DNA from: Winogradskyella costae
Lineage (GTDB): Bacteria > Bacteroidota > Bacteroidia > Flavobacteriales > Flavobacteriaceae
Assembly (NCBI RefSeq): GCF_013403865.1
Contig: NZ_JABFDK010000009.1
Coordinates: 62,001 to 126,000 of the forward strand
Length of the DNA stretch: 64,000 nucleotides
Direction: 5' to 3'
In this document: positions 34,868 to 44,264 of the stretch, piece by piece
Position numbering within the stretch: the stretch's first letter is position 1
Layout: every line of letters begins with the position of its first letter
The notes under the pieces: model-generated
The model's input: only the letters and a program-made list of their open reading frames with translations
What the model was told of the DNA's origin: nothing
The model's database searches: none
Made by a program: the position numbers and the translations under genes

Positions 34868-34956
34868 TGCATATTAGTAATTTGGCAGCAAAGATACTAT
34901 GCTTGCATACTAAAATAAAGTAAAAAATAGTGTTTAGCGTATTATTATTAATTTCT

Positions 34957-34964
34957 TACTTTTG
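34957..34964 (+). promoter_or_regulatory. candidate promoter of menB
   Basis: TACTTTTG (34957-34964) matches TAnnTTTG. TTTA at 34933-34936 lies 20 bases upstream, where the TTTG of a -33 element would be expected. It is 21 bases before the menB ATG. Confidence 0.45.
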
Positions 34965-34984
34965 CGCTCTAAATAGTGATAAAT

Positions 34985-35824
34985 ATGAGCCATATAGATT
35001 GGAAAGTTGCCAAGTCTTATGAAGATATAACCTATCATAAGTGTAATGGAGTTGCCAGAATTGCATTTAATAGACCCGATATACGCAATGCGTTTCGTCC
35101 TAAGACTACTTCAGAGCTCTATGACGCGTTCTACGATGCAGGAGAAGATGTAAATATTGGAGTTGTTCTTTTGAGTGCCGAAGGTCCTTCTTCTAAAGAT
35201 GGTATTTGGAGTTTCTGTTCGGGAGGCGACCAGAAGGCTAGAGGACATCAAGGTTATGTTGGAGAGGATGGTTACCATCGTTTAAATATATTAGAAGTGC
35301 AGCGCTTAATCCGTTTTATGCCAAAAGCAGTTATTGCTGTAGTACCAGGGTGGGCTGTTGGCGGTGGGCATAGTTTGCATGTGGTTTGCGATTTAACTTT
35401 AGCGAGTAAAGAGCATGCTATTTTTAAGCAAACAGATGCTGATGTTACAAGTTTTGACGGAGGTTATGGATCTGCATATTTAGCAAAAATGGTAGGTCAA
35501 AAAAGAGCGAGAGAAATATTTTTCTTAGGACGAAATTACTCTGCTCAAGAAGCTTATGATATGGGTATGGTAAATGCCGTTATTCCACACGAGGAATTAG
35601 AAGATACTGCTTACGAATGGGCTCAAGAGATATTAGCCAAATCACCAACTTCTATAAAAATGCTGAAATTTGCAATGAATCTTACCGATGATGGGATGGT
35701 TGGTCAGCAAGTCTTTGCAGGTGAAGCTACACGATTAGCTTATATGACAGATGAAGCTAAAGAAGGTAGAGATGCCTTTTTAGAAAAAAGGAAACCTAAC
35801 TTTCCCAAAAAATGGATTCCTTAA
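34985..35824 (+). CDS. menB: 1,4-dihydroxy-2-naphthoyl-CoA synthase
   Basis: MenB is a crotonase-fold enzyme that closes the naphthoquinone ring of o-succinylbenzoyl-CoA. The 279-aa protein from the ATG at 34985 (MSHIDWKVAKSYEDI) has typical length. A GTG nine bases earlier is less likely. Active-site and CoA-binding segments are ARIAFNRPDIRNAFRP, FCSGGDQKARG, VVPGWAVGGGHSLHVVCDLT, and SFDGGYGSAYLAKMVGQKRA, where the Asp and Tyr are expected. menA follows 15 bases later and is surely co-transcribed. Confidence 0.96.
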   Translation: MSHIDWKVAKSYEDITYHKCNGVARIAFNRPDIRNAFRPKTTSELYDAFYDAGEDVNIGVVLLSAEGPSSKDGIWSFCSGGDQKARGHQGYVGEDGYHRLNILEVQRLIRFMPKAVIAVVPGWAVGGGHSLHVVCDLTLASKEHAIFKQTDADVTSFDGGYGSAYLAKMVGQKRAREIFFLGRNYSAQEAYDMGMVNAVIPHEELEDTAYEWAQEILAKSPTSIKMLKFAMNLTDDGMVGQQVFAGEATRLAYMTDEAKEGRDAFLEKRKPNFPKKWIP

Positions 35825-35839
35825 TCTAAATGTAATTCA

Positions 35840-36745
35840 ATGAATAAAATTAAGCCGTGGCTTTCTGCCATGAGATTAAGGACATTACCCCTTTCTGTGT
35901 CTGGAATTATACTTGGAGGATGTTTTGCCTTTTATAATGGTAAATTTAATCCATGGGTTTTTGGTCTTGCGATACTAACTACAATTGCTTTGCAAATACT
36001 ATCCAATTTAGCGAATGATTATGGAGACGGTGTACGCGGAACAGATAATGATGAACGCGTAGGTCCACAACGTGCCTTGCAAAGTGGCGCTATCACTCCA
36101 GAAGAAATGATGGATGGCATTAAATTAAACATCGTTATTGTTATCATGTTAACAATGGCCCTTATTTGGAGCGCCTTCAATGCTGCTAGTATTTTATACA
36201 TGCTGTTGTTCTTAATTCTTGGAGGACTTTCGGTTTTTGCCGCTTTAAATTATACTATGGGCAGTTCGCCTTATGGCTATCGTGCGCTTGGTGATGTATT
36301 CGTATTTGTGTTTTTTGGTCTAATTAGTACGCTTGGAAGTTACTTACTTTTTACACATAGACTAGATCATGTTGTTGTCTTACCAGCGATTTCAATAGGT
36401 CTATTAAGTGTTGGTGTACTTAATCTTAATAACATGAGAGATATTGATTCTGATACCAATGCAGATAAAATTACCTTAGCCATAAAATTAGGTAAGAAAG
36501 GTGCAAAGCGGTATCATTACGCCCTCATATTTAGTGCTATGCTAATCACAGTATTATTCTCAATATTGTATTACGTTGAGCCTTATAATTTTATGTATTT
36601 GTTAGCATTTATCCCCTTATTAATTCATGCTAAAAAGATTAAAGCTGCACAAAAGCCTAATGATTTTGATAGTCAATTAAAGATTTTAGCGCTGTCCACA
36701 TTCCTTATGGCAATACTTTTAGGAATTGGATATATTTTATATTAG
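35840..36745 (+). CDS. menA: 1,4-dihydroxy-2-naphthoate polyprenyltransferase
   Basis: MenA is an integral-membrane UbiA-type enzyme that attaches the isoprenoid tail to DHNA. The 301-aa protein has about eight or nine hydrophobic helices. The first Asp-rich motif lies in QILSNLANDYGDGVRGTDND, and the second prenyl-diphosphate-binding part is NNMRDIDSDTNADKITLA. MRLRTLPLSVSGIILGG at the N-terminus is characteristic. It is the second gene of a menB-menA pair and is followed by a terminator at 36781-36813. The chain length of the prenyl tail cannot be told. Confidence 0.95.
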   Translation: MNKIKPWLSAMRLRTLPLSVSGIILGGCFAFYNGKFNPWVFGLAILTTIALQILSNLANDYGDGVRGTDNDERVGPQRALQSGAITPEEMMDGIKLNIVIVIMLTMALIWSAFNAASILYMLLFLILGGLSVFAALNYTMGSSPYGYRALGDVFVFVFFGLISTLGSYLLFTHRLDHVVVLPAISIGLLSVGVLNLNNMRDIDSDTNADKITLAIKLGKKGAKRYHYALIFSAMLITVLFSILYYVEPYNFMYLLAFIPLLIHAKKIKAAQKPNDFDSQLKILALSTFLMAILLGIGYILY

Positions 36746-36780
36746 ATTATTTAAATATAGGTACTTATAGAAATTATTAT

Positions 36781-36813
36781 AAAACTTAAGCGCGTAGATG
36801 CTTAAGTTTTTTT
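36781..36813 (+). terminator. rho-independent terminator after menA
   Basis: AAAACTTAAGC (36781-36791) pairs with GCTTAAGTTTT (36800-36810) around an eight-base loop, continued by T-rich sequence. Confidence 0.88.
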
Positions 36814-36852
36814 ATTTTAACACTTTAATTGATAATTTTTAAAAAAAATTAA

Positions 36853-38343
36853 ATGAAAAATCTATTTACGTTAATCTTTTTATTAATAGTTACAATTGTT
36901 AATGCTCAGAGCACAACCTTAAATGTTAGCGAAAGCGCAGAGTACAAGGATAAAGAAAAAGCTATAAATGTTTTAACAATACATACCACAGAAAATGGTT
37001 TAACGGGCATAGTTAGAGAAAGTAAGCGAGATATATTATTTGATGTTTTTGACAATGACCTCAATAAAATACATAACCAGGTAATAGAAAGTGACAGTAA
37101 AGAAAGGTATATAGGCGAAGTGGTCTATGGAAATGAAATTAAAGTCTTTACAGTGTTTTCTCCAAAAGCCAAAGAGCGCATCGTATACTGCCATACATTT
37201 AATATAAATAGCGGATTGCATAGTAAACAGAAGTTATTCGAAGCTACAGTTGCAAAAAAAAGATATCTATTTGGTAACCGCCAGGATCGTCAAACTAGTA
37301 TCGCTATATCTCCAAATGGAAAATATTTGGCGATGGCTACAGATAATATTTATAAAGATATAAATGATTATGCTATAAGAGTATTTGATGCAACAACCTT
37401 AAAGCTTATATACACTAAAAGCTATCAAAAGCATAAAGAAAAATATTTTCAACACAATGATATTTCTATAAATGATGAAGGTGTGGTGTTTATATTAGGA
37501 AAACTTTACCAAAATGGAAAGAAAGAAAAGAAAAAAGGGGAGGCTAACTACAGTTTTATTTTAAATAAAATTACAGAAAAAGGGAATGAAGAGGTATCTA
37601 TAAGTCTAGATGATCAACATATCCGAAATTTAAGGATTTCAATAGTTGACAATAAACTGCATCTCATAGGTTTTTATTCAGAAATAAGAACTGGTAAGAT
37701 AAAAGGAGGTTGTAACTTTATCATTGATTCTGATAATTTCTCGGTTGCTAGTAAAAATAATTATGAGTTGCCTTTAGATGTATATGAAGATTTGTATGGT
37801 GATAAAAAAGGCTCGAGAAAAAAAGAAAAAGGAAAAGAATTAACTAATTTTTACATAGACTATATTTTAGAAGACTCGCAAGGCAATACATATTTATTGG
37901 CTGAAGAGTTTTACATCACACAAACCTATGTGTCTACGGGTATGAGTAATGGGTACTGGCAAACTGTTTATCATTATGATGATATTATAATTTTTAAATT
38001 TGGGGTCTCTGGCAATTTAGATTGGGGCAGAAGTATCTTCAAACGCTCTACTTCACCTTCTTATAACGCATTTTTAAAAGATGATGAATTACATGTTCTT
38101 TTAAATTCAGGTAAAAATCTTCTCGAAAAGGATGACGGTAGAACCAAAGTTTCCAAAGGTTGGTTTGAATCTTCATCTCTCTACGATATTGTTTACAAGA
38201 GTTCTAACGAAGTAATTTACAGCAAAATTCAGGATAATAAGGGGAAAACCTATTATGAACCTTTTTATGGTACTTATCAAGATGGAAAATTTATTATGAT
38301 GAGTTCTGGTCGAAAGAAAAGACAATTTATGATTTTACAATAG
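36853..38343 (+). CDS. secreted protein of unknown function
   Basis: The 496-aa protein has an N-terminal signal peptide (residues 1-19, ending NAQ), and the rest is soluble. The middle and C-terminal parts show repeated beta-strand-like patterns with motifs such as TSIAISPNGKYLAMATDN and SLDDQHIRNLRISIVDNKLHLIGF, resembling beta-propeller or WD40-like surface proteins. No catalytic motif is seen, and no family name can be given. It lies between the menA terminator and the UPF0173 gene, which starts 13 bases after its stop, so these two may be co-transcribed. Confidence 0.78.
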   Translation: MKNLFTLIFLLIVTIVNAQSTTLNVSESAEYKDKEKAINVLTIHTTENGLTGIVRESKRDILFDVFDNDLNKIHNQVIESDSKERYIGEVVYGNEIKVFTVFSPKAKERIVYCHTFNINSGLHSKQKLFEATVAKKRYLFGNRQDRQTSIAISPNGKYLAMATDNIYKDINDYAIRVFDATTLKLIYTKSYQKHKEKYFQHNDISINDEGVVFILGKLYQNGKKEKKKGEANYSFILNKITEKGNEEVSISLDDQHIRNLRISIVDNKLHLIGFYSEIRTGKIKGGCNFIIDSDNFSVASKNNYELPLDVYEDLYGDKKGSRKKEKGKELTNFYIDYILEDSQGNTYLLAEEFYITQTYVSTGMSNGYWQTVYHYDDIIIFKFGVSGNLDWGRSIFKRSTSPSYNAFLKDDELHVLLNSGKNLLEKDDGRTKVSKGWFESSSLYDIVYKSSNEVIYSKIQDNKGKTYYEPFYGTYQDGKFIMMSSGRKKRQFMILQ

Positions 38344-38356
38344 CAACTATAGAATT

Positions 38357-39034
38357 ATGAAAATTACATTTTACGGTCACGCCGCTTTAGGCATTCAAAT
38401 TAAAGACATTAATATTTTAGTCGATCCTTTTATTACAGGAAATGAAAAGGCCTCAACGATAGATATAGATACGCTAAAGGCTGACTATATTCTTATAACA
38501 CATGCGCATCGAGATCATATTTTAGATGTAGAAGCCATCGCTAAACGTACTGGAGCTATAATCATTTCTAACTTTGAAATTGTAACGCATTACCAAAACA
38601 AAGATTTAGAAGGTCACCCTATGAATCATGGAGGTTCTTGGGATTTTGAATTCGGAACCCTTAAATATGTCAATGCTATTCATACTTCTTCTTTCCCTGA
38701 TGGATCTTATGGCGGACAACCGGGCGGATTCATTATAGAGGGAGAACATAAAACCATTTATATTGCTGGCGATACGGCTCTGACAATGGACATGAAGTTA
38801 ATCCCCATGCAAACTAAACTCGATTTAGCCATTTTACCAATTGGTGATAATTTTACAATGGGAATAGATGATGCTATTTTAGCAAGCGATTTTATTGAAT
38901 GTGATAAAATTTTAGGTTACCACTTCGATACCTTTGGGTATATTGAAATTAATCACGAAGAAGCGAAGCGCAAATTCTTCGATAGAGGCAAAGACTTAAT
39001 GTTGTTAGAAATCGGAGAGCGTATAGAATTATAA
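38357..39034 (+). CDS. UPF0173 metal-dependent hydrolase (metallo-beta-lactamase fold)
   Basis: The 225-aa protein fits the UPF0173 family of MBL-fold hydrolases. It has KITFYGHAALGIQIKDINILVDPF, the metal-binding LITHAHRDHILD (HxHxDH), GGQPGGFIIEGEHKTIYIAGDT with the Asp ligand, and a late GYHFDTFGY His. No signal peptide is present, so the protein is cytoplasmic. Substrates of the family are not well defined. The gene is 13 bases after the preceding secreted protein gene. Confidence 0.92.
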   Translation: MKITFYGHAALGIQIKDINILVDPFITGNEKASTIDIDTLKADYILITHAHRDHILDVEAIAKRTGAIIISNFEIVTHYQNKDLEGHPMNHGGSWDFEFGTLKYVNAIHTSSFPDGSYGGQPGGFIIEGEHKTIYIAGDTALTMDMKLIPMQTKLDLAILPIGDNFTMGIDDAILASDFIECDKILGYHFDTFGYIEINHEEAKRKFFDRGKDLMLLEIGERIEL

Positions 39035-39192
39035 GCTGAAAGGAGGTATGTATGTGACCAAATTACACGTATAGGTTGTTGTAAAGTTACTATTTAAAAC
39101 TTAGACTATAGTAATTATATTTTGTTAACTTGTTGTTTTAAGGCGGTTTGTGAAAATCATAAAAATTTAATTTATAAATAAAAACTCAAAAT

Positions 39193-40017
39193 ATGAAAAA
39201 TCTAATATGTTGTTTCTTCATCAGTGTTATTGTTTATAGCTGTTCAAATACACCACAATACAATGATCCTATTCCTCCACATGATAGTTTTAAGTTAGAA
39301 TCTAAACTATTAAATGAGACACGCGTTATTAATGTTTGGACACCTCCAAATTATAAGACGAGTAATGATTCTCTGCCAGTTCTCTATATGCCAGATGGTG
39401 GTATTGTAATGGAGGATTTTCCGCATATCGCAAATACAATTTCTAAGCTTGTAGATAATAAAAGTATAGATCCAATTATCCTTGTGGGAATAGAAAACAT
39501 CGATAGAAGAAAAGATTTATCTGGCGCCTCTGCAGTAAAAGCAGATGAAGACTATTGTCCATTAACAGATGGTGCCAAAGATTTTAGAGCTTTTATAACG
39601 GATGAATTAATGGTAGAAATCAATAGCAATTATAAAACGACCAATAAAACTGGTATAATTGGGGAATCGTTAGCAGGTTTATTTGTAATGGAAACATTTT
39701 TTCTTAACCCAGATACTTTTGATTTTTATATTGCTATGGACCCCTCATTATGGTGGAATGATCATTACTTAGAGCGTAATTCAAAACGTTTTTTAAAGAA
39801 TTCACCAAGCAAAACAACCAAGCTATGGTTCGCTGGCTCTGACAGCGAAACAATCTCAATTCACACTAATAATTTAGCTAAGACTTTAGAGACCAACACA
39901 CCAAAAGGGTTAATATGGAGATATTCTGATGAGCCAAAAGAACAGCATAGCACTATTTTTAGAGCGACCAAGGAAAAAGCTTTAATATGGACGTTAAATA
40001 CTGATACCAAAGATTAA
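39193..40017 (+). CDS. PF00756-type esterase, lipoprotein or exported
   Basis: The 274-aa alpha/beta hydrolase has an N-terminal lipoprotein-like signal (residues 1-15, VIVYSCSN, Cys at about residue 17). It belongs to the putative esterase family with ferric-enterobactin esterases and acetylxylan esterases. It has LPVLYMPDGG, IILVGIENIDRR, and the nucleophile elbow IGESLAGLFVMETFF (Ser about residue 159). The late Asp and His of the triad are probably in AGSDSETIS and EQHSTIF. The natural substrate is unknown. It is located between the UPF0173 gene and a DUF2914 gene. Confidence 0.82.
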   Translation: MKNLICCFFISVIVYSCSNTPQYNDPIPPHDSFKLESKLLNETRVINVWTPPNYKTSNDSLPVLYMPDGGIVMEDFPHIANTISKLVDNKSIDPIILVGIENIDRRKDLSGASAVKADEDYCPLTDGAKDFRAFITDELMVEINSNYKTTNKTGIIGESLAGLFVMETFFLNPDTFDFYIAMDPSLWWNDHYLERNSKRFLKNSPSKTTKLWFAGSDSETISIHTNNLAKTLETNTPKGLIWRYSDEPKEQHSTIFRATKEKALIWTLNTDTKD

Positions 40018-40097
40018 TTACATTATAAGAGTTCATTAAAAAGGTACCGTTTTATTTATAAATAGCCTGTGATAATTTAGCAGCTTCTAGGATTTAT

Positions 40098-41213
40098 ATG
40101 AAAGAGACATTAGCCAAATTTAGGGAGGGTACTTTTAGAAAATTTATTCGTAGTCATAAAAAATATGCGCCTATTATCTTTTTTATTGGTGGATTTATTT
40201 TTGATACATTAACGCTTGGTCGTGTGGATCGTTTGTATGATTTAATTGTGTTAAGTCTGCATATGACATCTTTAACAGTAACAATTTACTTGTTTAATGT
40301 AGCTGATGATTTTAAATTGAAAAACAGCTTTTTACTGAGATTTAAAGACTATTATCCGTTGGCCATTCAGTTTTTCTTTGGTGCACTTTCAAGCGCGTAT
40401 GTTATTTATTTTTCTAGAAGTGTTTCACTATCTAAGACGATGTTATTCTTTATCATCTTACTAATACTTCTCTTTGCAAACGAGTTTTTAAAAAAACGTA
40501 TTTCTAATAAATACTTGCAATTCAGTGTTTACTTTTTTATTAACTTCACATTTTTCTCTTTCATCATTCCTGTGCTTGTTAAAGAAATGAATACGAATGT
40601 ATTTATTTTTTCAGGTCTCATTAGTTTCATCTTAACCTTAACATTAATAACAGTAATTTTTATTAAAAGCCCAAGTACAAGAGCTGAAATCAAATTAGGA
40701 AATGTTGTAGCACTTGTATTTGGACTGTACGGCATGATTAATCTGTTTTACGTTTTTAACCTCATTCCGCCTGTACCTTTGGCTTTAGAAAAAGGGTTAG
40801 TAGCGCATAATATTAAAGTTGAAGATAATACGTACATAGTGACTTATGAAACGGATGACTGGTATATATTTTGGAGAGATCATCGGTTAAAATTTATTTC
40901 AGAACCTAATAAAACTGTTTATATTTTTACATCCATATTTGCTCCTACAGATATTGAAAAATCAATATACCACCGCTGGAAATGGTACAATAATCAATCC
41001 GAAGAATGGGAAACTATTGAAGATATTGGTTATAAAATAAAAGGAGGTAGAAATTATGGCTATCGAGGTTATACCTACAAGAACAATACGAAGCCTGGTT
41101 TATGGAAAGTTGAAGTAATTACCGAAGAAGAGTTGATAATCGGTGTGGTTGATTTTGAACTTATATGGAATGATACTCTTAATCCGGTTAGTTTAATTCA
41201 TAAGAAATTCTGA
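40098..41213 (+). CDS. DUF2914-domain membrane protein
   Basis: The 371-aa protein has about eight predicted membrane segments in its N-terminal two thirds (for example residues 20-40, 50-68, 85-103, 112-130, 135-160, 170-190, 205-225). The C-terminal exported domain (about 235-371) fits DUF2914: VYIFTSIFAPTDIEKSIYHR, WKWYNNQSEEWETIEDIGY, GYRGYTYKNNTKPGLWKVEV and EELIIGVVDFEL. The family is found as an isolated membrane protein in flavobacteria and its function is not known. It stands alone between intergenic gaps. Confidence 0.85.
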   Translation: MKETLAKFREGTFRKFIRSHKKYAPIIFFIGGFIFDTLTLGRVDRLYDLIVLSLHMTSLTVTIYLFNVADDFKLKNSFLLRFKDYYPLAIQFFFGALSSAYVIYFSRSVSLSKTMLFFIILLILLFANEFLKKRISNKYLQFSVYFFINFTFFSFIIPVLVKEMNTNVFIFSGLISFILTLTLITVIFIKSPSTRAEIKLGNVVALVFGLYGMINLFYVFNLIPPVPLALEKGLVAHNIKVEDNTYIVTYETDDWYIFWRDHRLKFISEPNKTVYIFTSIFAPTDIEKSIYHRWKWYNNQSEEWETIEDIGYKIKGGRNYGYRGYTYKNNTKPGLWKVEVITEEELIIGVVDFELIWNDTLNPVSLIHKKF

Positions 41214-41570
41214 TTATAATTCCTGAATTTACACAGTTCTTTTAGGGTAATGTGCAATTTCTATAAGCACGGTCTAATTCATAGTTTTTTTATAAAGAAA
41301 TGTGAGATATCCGTAATAATCCTATGAGTAGGTTTTAAATTTATAATTATTTGTTAGAGCGTTTAGTTAAAAAGTATATCTTTATATCGGTTTGATTCAT
41401 AGGGTCCTACATCGTACTAACGATGTGGGCGTTTAAAAGATGTATACAATCTTATTAAATGTCTCTACTATTTGAAAAAAGTATTTATGCGTTTGACTCA
41501 TAGCATAGCGTATTAATTTAATGAATAAAAAATTGAAGTTATATAAAGTATTAGATTCATTTTTATAGTT
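41214..41570 (+). promoter_or_regulatory. long leader with hairpin and imperfect direct repeats before a glycosyltransferase gene
   Basis: This 357-base gap has no open frame that looks real. CCTACATCG (41406-41414) pairs with CGATGTGGG (41421-41429) around TACTAA. Two imperfect copies of a roughly 30-base block containing GTTTGAnTCATAG end at 41402 and 41503, about 105 bases apart. Its role is unknown; a regulatory leader is possible. Confidence 0.4.
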
Positions 41571-42686
41571 ATGATAATCGTTTACTTAGCAAGATATTTG
41601 CCGGCTGAGGGCTCTACAACTCACATGTATTCAATAGCTGAAAACCTTGTAAAAAGAGGTAATTCTGTTTATATCCTATCAGGTGGTCATGGGGGAAATC
41701 CTAGTGCTGTAGCAATATTTGAAAAAGCAAAAAGTAATGGTATTCAATTTATTAAACTGCCTTTTCCTCTTTATAAAAAGATTAATTTTCGCACCAAATT
41801 ATATCAATTATTCTCATACATTTTTTCAATTCCATTTGCCTTGTTTTACCTGTTTAAAATAAAACCAGATGTCATTCATGCCCATTATCCTGTTACCACT
41901 TATTTAGCTGCTATATATAGATTTTTAACAGGGAAACAATTTATTGTAACACATCACAATATGAGGATTCCAAAGCATATTTTCAATAGAAAAGGAGACT
42001 ATGCGATTGCAATTAGTAGAGAATTAGAAACCAATTTAGTCTCCGATTATAATTATAAAAAAAGTGAGGTTAAACTTATTTTTAACGGAGTTAAGGATCC
42101 TAAGTATACTTTGAATAAGGATACTATTTCAGATTTAAGGAGACTTAATAATATACCTACAGAAAAGGTTGTTTTTGGTTTTGTGGGTACTATAAATCAT
42201 CGTAAAGGTGTAGATATTTTAATTGAAGCTATTAACCGATGTAAACATTTAAAAATTCATGTTATTATTTTGGGCGATGGAAAAAGAGAATGGCTAAACC
42301 AATGTTTAACAGAAAATCAGATAAACCATCTTGTAACGTTAATACCTTTTAGAAATCCAATAGATATTTATGCTATGTTAGATGTACTTATTTTACCGTC
42401 TAGAATAGAAGGGTTTCCATTGGTACCATTAGAAGCAATGATGATGAAGAAACCTGTGATTAGGTCTAATATTGAAGGAGCAAAAGATCAAATTATTGAT
42501 GGTGAAAATGGATTCCTTTTTGAATCCGAAAATGTTTTACAATTAGCAGATATAATCACAACTATAGCATTAAATACTGAGTCTTTAACAGTGTTAGGTG
42601 AAAATGCATACCAACGTGCTATTAATTATTTTTCTGAAGATCTAATGGTCGAAAAAACACTTAACGTTTATCATTTAACGGCCTAA
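41571..42686 (+). CDS. glycosyltransferase family 4 protein
   Basis: The 371-aa GT-B enzyme retains the usual layout. The N-terminal acceptor domain has LARYLPAEGSTTHMYSIAENL and DVIHAHYPVTTYLAA. The C-terminal nucleotide-sugar domain has VFGFVGTINHRKGVDILIEA, VIILGDGKREWL and the E-x7-E region SRIEGFPLVPLEAMMMKKPV. Sugar donor and acceptor cannot be predicted from the sequence; envelope glycan or exopolysaccharide synthesis is the usual role. It is not in an obvious polysaccharide cluster, so it may act alone. It has a long 5' leader with structured elements. Confidence 0.92.
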   Translation: MIIVYLARYLPAEGSTTHMYSIAENLVKRGNSVYILSGGHGGNPSAVAIFEKAKSNGIQFIKLPFPLYKKINFRTKLYQLFSYIFSIPFALFYLFKIKPDVIHAHYPVTTYLAAIYRFLTGKQFIVTHHNMRIPKHIFNRKGDYAIAISRELETNLVSDYNYKKSEVKLIFNGVKDPKYTLNKDTISDLRRLNNIPTEKVVFGFVGTINHRKGVDILIEAINRCKHLKIHVIILGDGKREWLNQCLTENQINHLVTLIPFRNPIDIYAMLDVLILPSRIEGFPLVPLEAMMMKKPVIRSNIEGAKDQIIDGENGFLFESENVLQLADIITTIALNTESLTVLGENAYQRAINYFSEDLMVEKTLNVYHLTA

Positions 42687-43220
42687 GTTAAGTGTATTAG
42701 TTGTGAAATATATTATTTCTCTCTCATTAATCATTCATTTCCTAAATCATCACTGACTTTACTTGTATCATCATGTTTCTGGCTCAGACGTTTAAAAAGT
42801 ATTGTATTCCATTTTCTATTACTATCATTTAGAAGATGCATCTGTTAATAACAACTATCATTTAATAAATGCAATTTTAATTGGGTTGTTAGTAACCCTA
42901 CGTTATTTAATTCTAATTGAAACGTCCCAAATAATTTATCCTGAATAATTAGAATTCCGGCATGATTTCCATCTAAATAATTTGAATTACGAATAATATG
43001 CAGTCCGTAATGTGATTGAGTATTAAAAATTACTTCAAACCAAGTTGGCATTTTATTTATCGTTTTTGAATGAATCCAAAATTGATAGAATAAGCTAATA
43101 GTCATTTAAAATAATATCATAGCAGGCTGAAAGACTAATAACAATAATATTCGAAAATTAGGTATTGTATATTATCTGTTACGCTCTAAATCACGAAATA
43201 ATTAAGTATTTTTGATTACT
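42687..43220. other. 534-base gap between GT4 and menC genes
   Basis: It holds only one plausible small open frame on the minus strand (42845-43105, listed separately). The rest is AT-rich with no tRNA, repeat or clear terminator that I can see. Confidence 0.5.
42845..43105 (-). CDS. possible small hypothetical protein
   Basis: The 86-aa frame has a protein-like composition (contains MPTWFEVIFNTQSHYGLHII and GNHAGILIIQDKLFGTFQLE), which is unlike the random shadows elsewhere. It has no recognised domain and no obvious signal peptide. It lies in an otherwise empty gap. It could be a real small gene, a remnant of a larger one, or chance. The start at 43105 is the only clear ATG. Confidence 0.4.
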   Translation of the reverse strand: MTISLFYQFWIHSKTINKMPTWFEVIFNTQSHYGLHIIRNSNYLDGNHAGILIIQDKLFGTFQLELNNVGLLTTQLKLHLLNDSCY

Positions 43221-44264
43221 ATGATGAGAGCAGAATACAAACAATATGTTTTAGAATTTAAACGTCCAAGTGGTACATCGCGGGGAGTAATGAGCACTAA
43301 GGAAACTTGGTTTATAGTTATAGAAAGCGATGGTAAAACAGGCATTGGAGAATTTGGTATTTTAAGAGGTTTATCTATTGATGATCGGCCAGATTATGAA
43401 GATAAATTAAAATGGATTTGTCATAATATTAATCTTGGTCTAGAGAATCTTTTAGCTCAGTTAATAGAATATCCTAGTATCCAATTTGGATTAGAAACTG
43501 CTTTTAAATCTTTAAAAAGTACAGACCAGTTTCAATTATTTCCATCTCAATTTTCAAGAGGTGAAGACAGTATTCCAATTAATGGGCTAGTTTGGATGGG
43601 TGATGACGACTTTATGCGATCTCAAATTAAGGATAAAATAAAAGCTGGTTTCAGTTGTATTAAATTGAAAATTGGGGCTATTGATTTTCAAACAGAAATT
43701 GATATCTTAAAATCGATACGACAAGAGTTTTCAGTTTCGGATATTGAACTAAGAGTGGATGCCAATGGTGCATTTTCTCCTAATGATGCTTTAGAAAAGT
43801 TAAAACGCCTTTCAGAATACCAATTACATTCCATTGAGCAGCCTATAAAAGCAAAACAGTTTCATAAAATGGCGCAGCTTTGTAGTGAAACACCACTGCC
43901 TATCGCTCTAGACGAAGAATTGATTGGAGTGTTTTGCAAAGAGAAGAGGCAAGAATTACTTCAAACTATAAAGCCACAGTATATTATTTTAAAACCGAGC
44001 TTAGTTGGTGGTTTTAAAGGAAGTCAGGAATGGATTGATAGTGCCGAAACATTAAATATCAATTGGTGGATTACTAGTGCGTTAGAAAGTAATATTGGTT
44101 TAAATGCCATCGCACAATGGACATATATATTAAAAAATCGCAGGCCTCAAGGTTTAGGAACAGGAAGTTTATTTACTAACAATTTTATTTCGCCATTAAG
44201 CGTAAAAAATGGTACTTTGCATTACGATTTAAAACAACATTGGAACGTCAATTTATTAAAATGA
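43221..44264 (+). CDS. menC: o-succinylbenzoate synthase
   Basis: MenC is an enolase-superfamily enzyme that dehydrates SHCHC to o-succinylbenzoate. The 347-aa protein has the N-terminal capping part (TWFIVIESDGKTGIGEFG) and the barrel motifs. These are the Lys pair in CIKLKIGAIDF, the metal ligands in ELRVDANGAFSP, EQPIKAKQF and ALDEEL, and the second Lys near YIILKPSLVGG. ATG at 43221 or 43224 gives the family start; a TTG at 43212 is improbable. The stop overlaps the start of the CPBP protease gene by four bases (ATGA), so the two are coupled. Confidence 0.94.
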   Translation: MMRAEYKQYVLEFKRPSGTSRGVMSTKETWFIVIESDGKTGIGEFGILRGLSIDDRPDYEDKLKWICHNINLGLENLLAQLIEYPSIQFGLETAFKSLKSTDQFQLFPSQFSRGEDSIPINGLVWMGDDDFMRSQIKDKIKAGFSCIKLKIGAIDFQTEIDILKSIRQEFSVSDIELRVDANGAFSPNDALEKLKRLSEYQLHSIEQPIKAKQFHKMAQLCSETPLPIALDEELIGVFCKEKRQELLQTIKPQYIILKPSLVGGFKGSQEWIDSAETLNINWWITSALESNIGLNAIAQWTYILKNRRPQGLGTGSLFTNNFISPLSVKNGTLHYDLKQHWNVNLLK

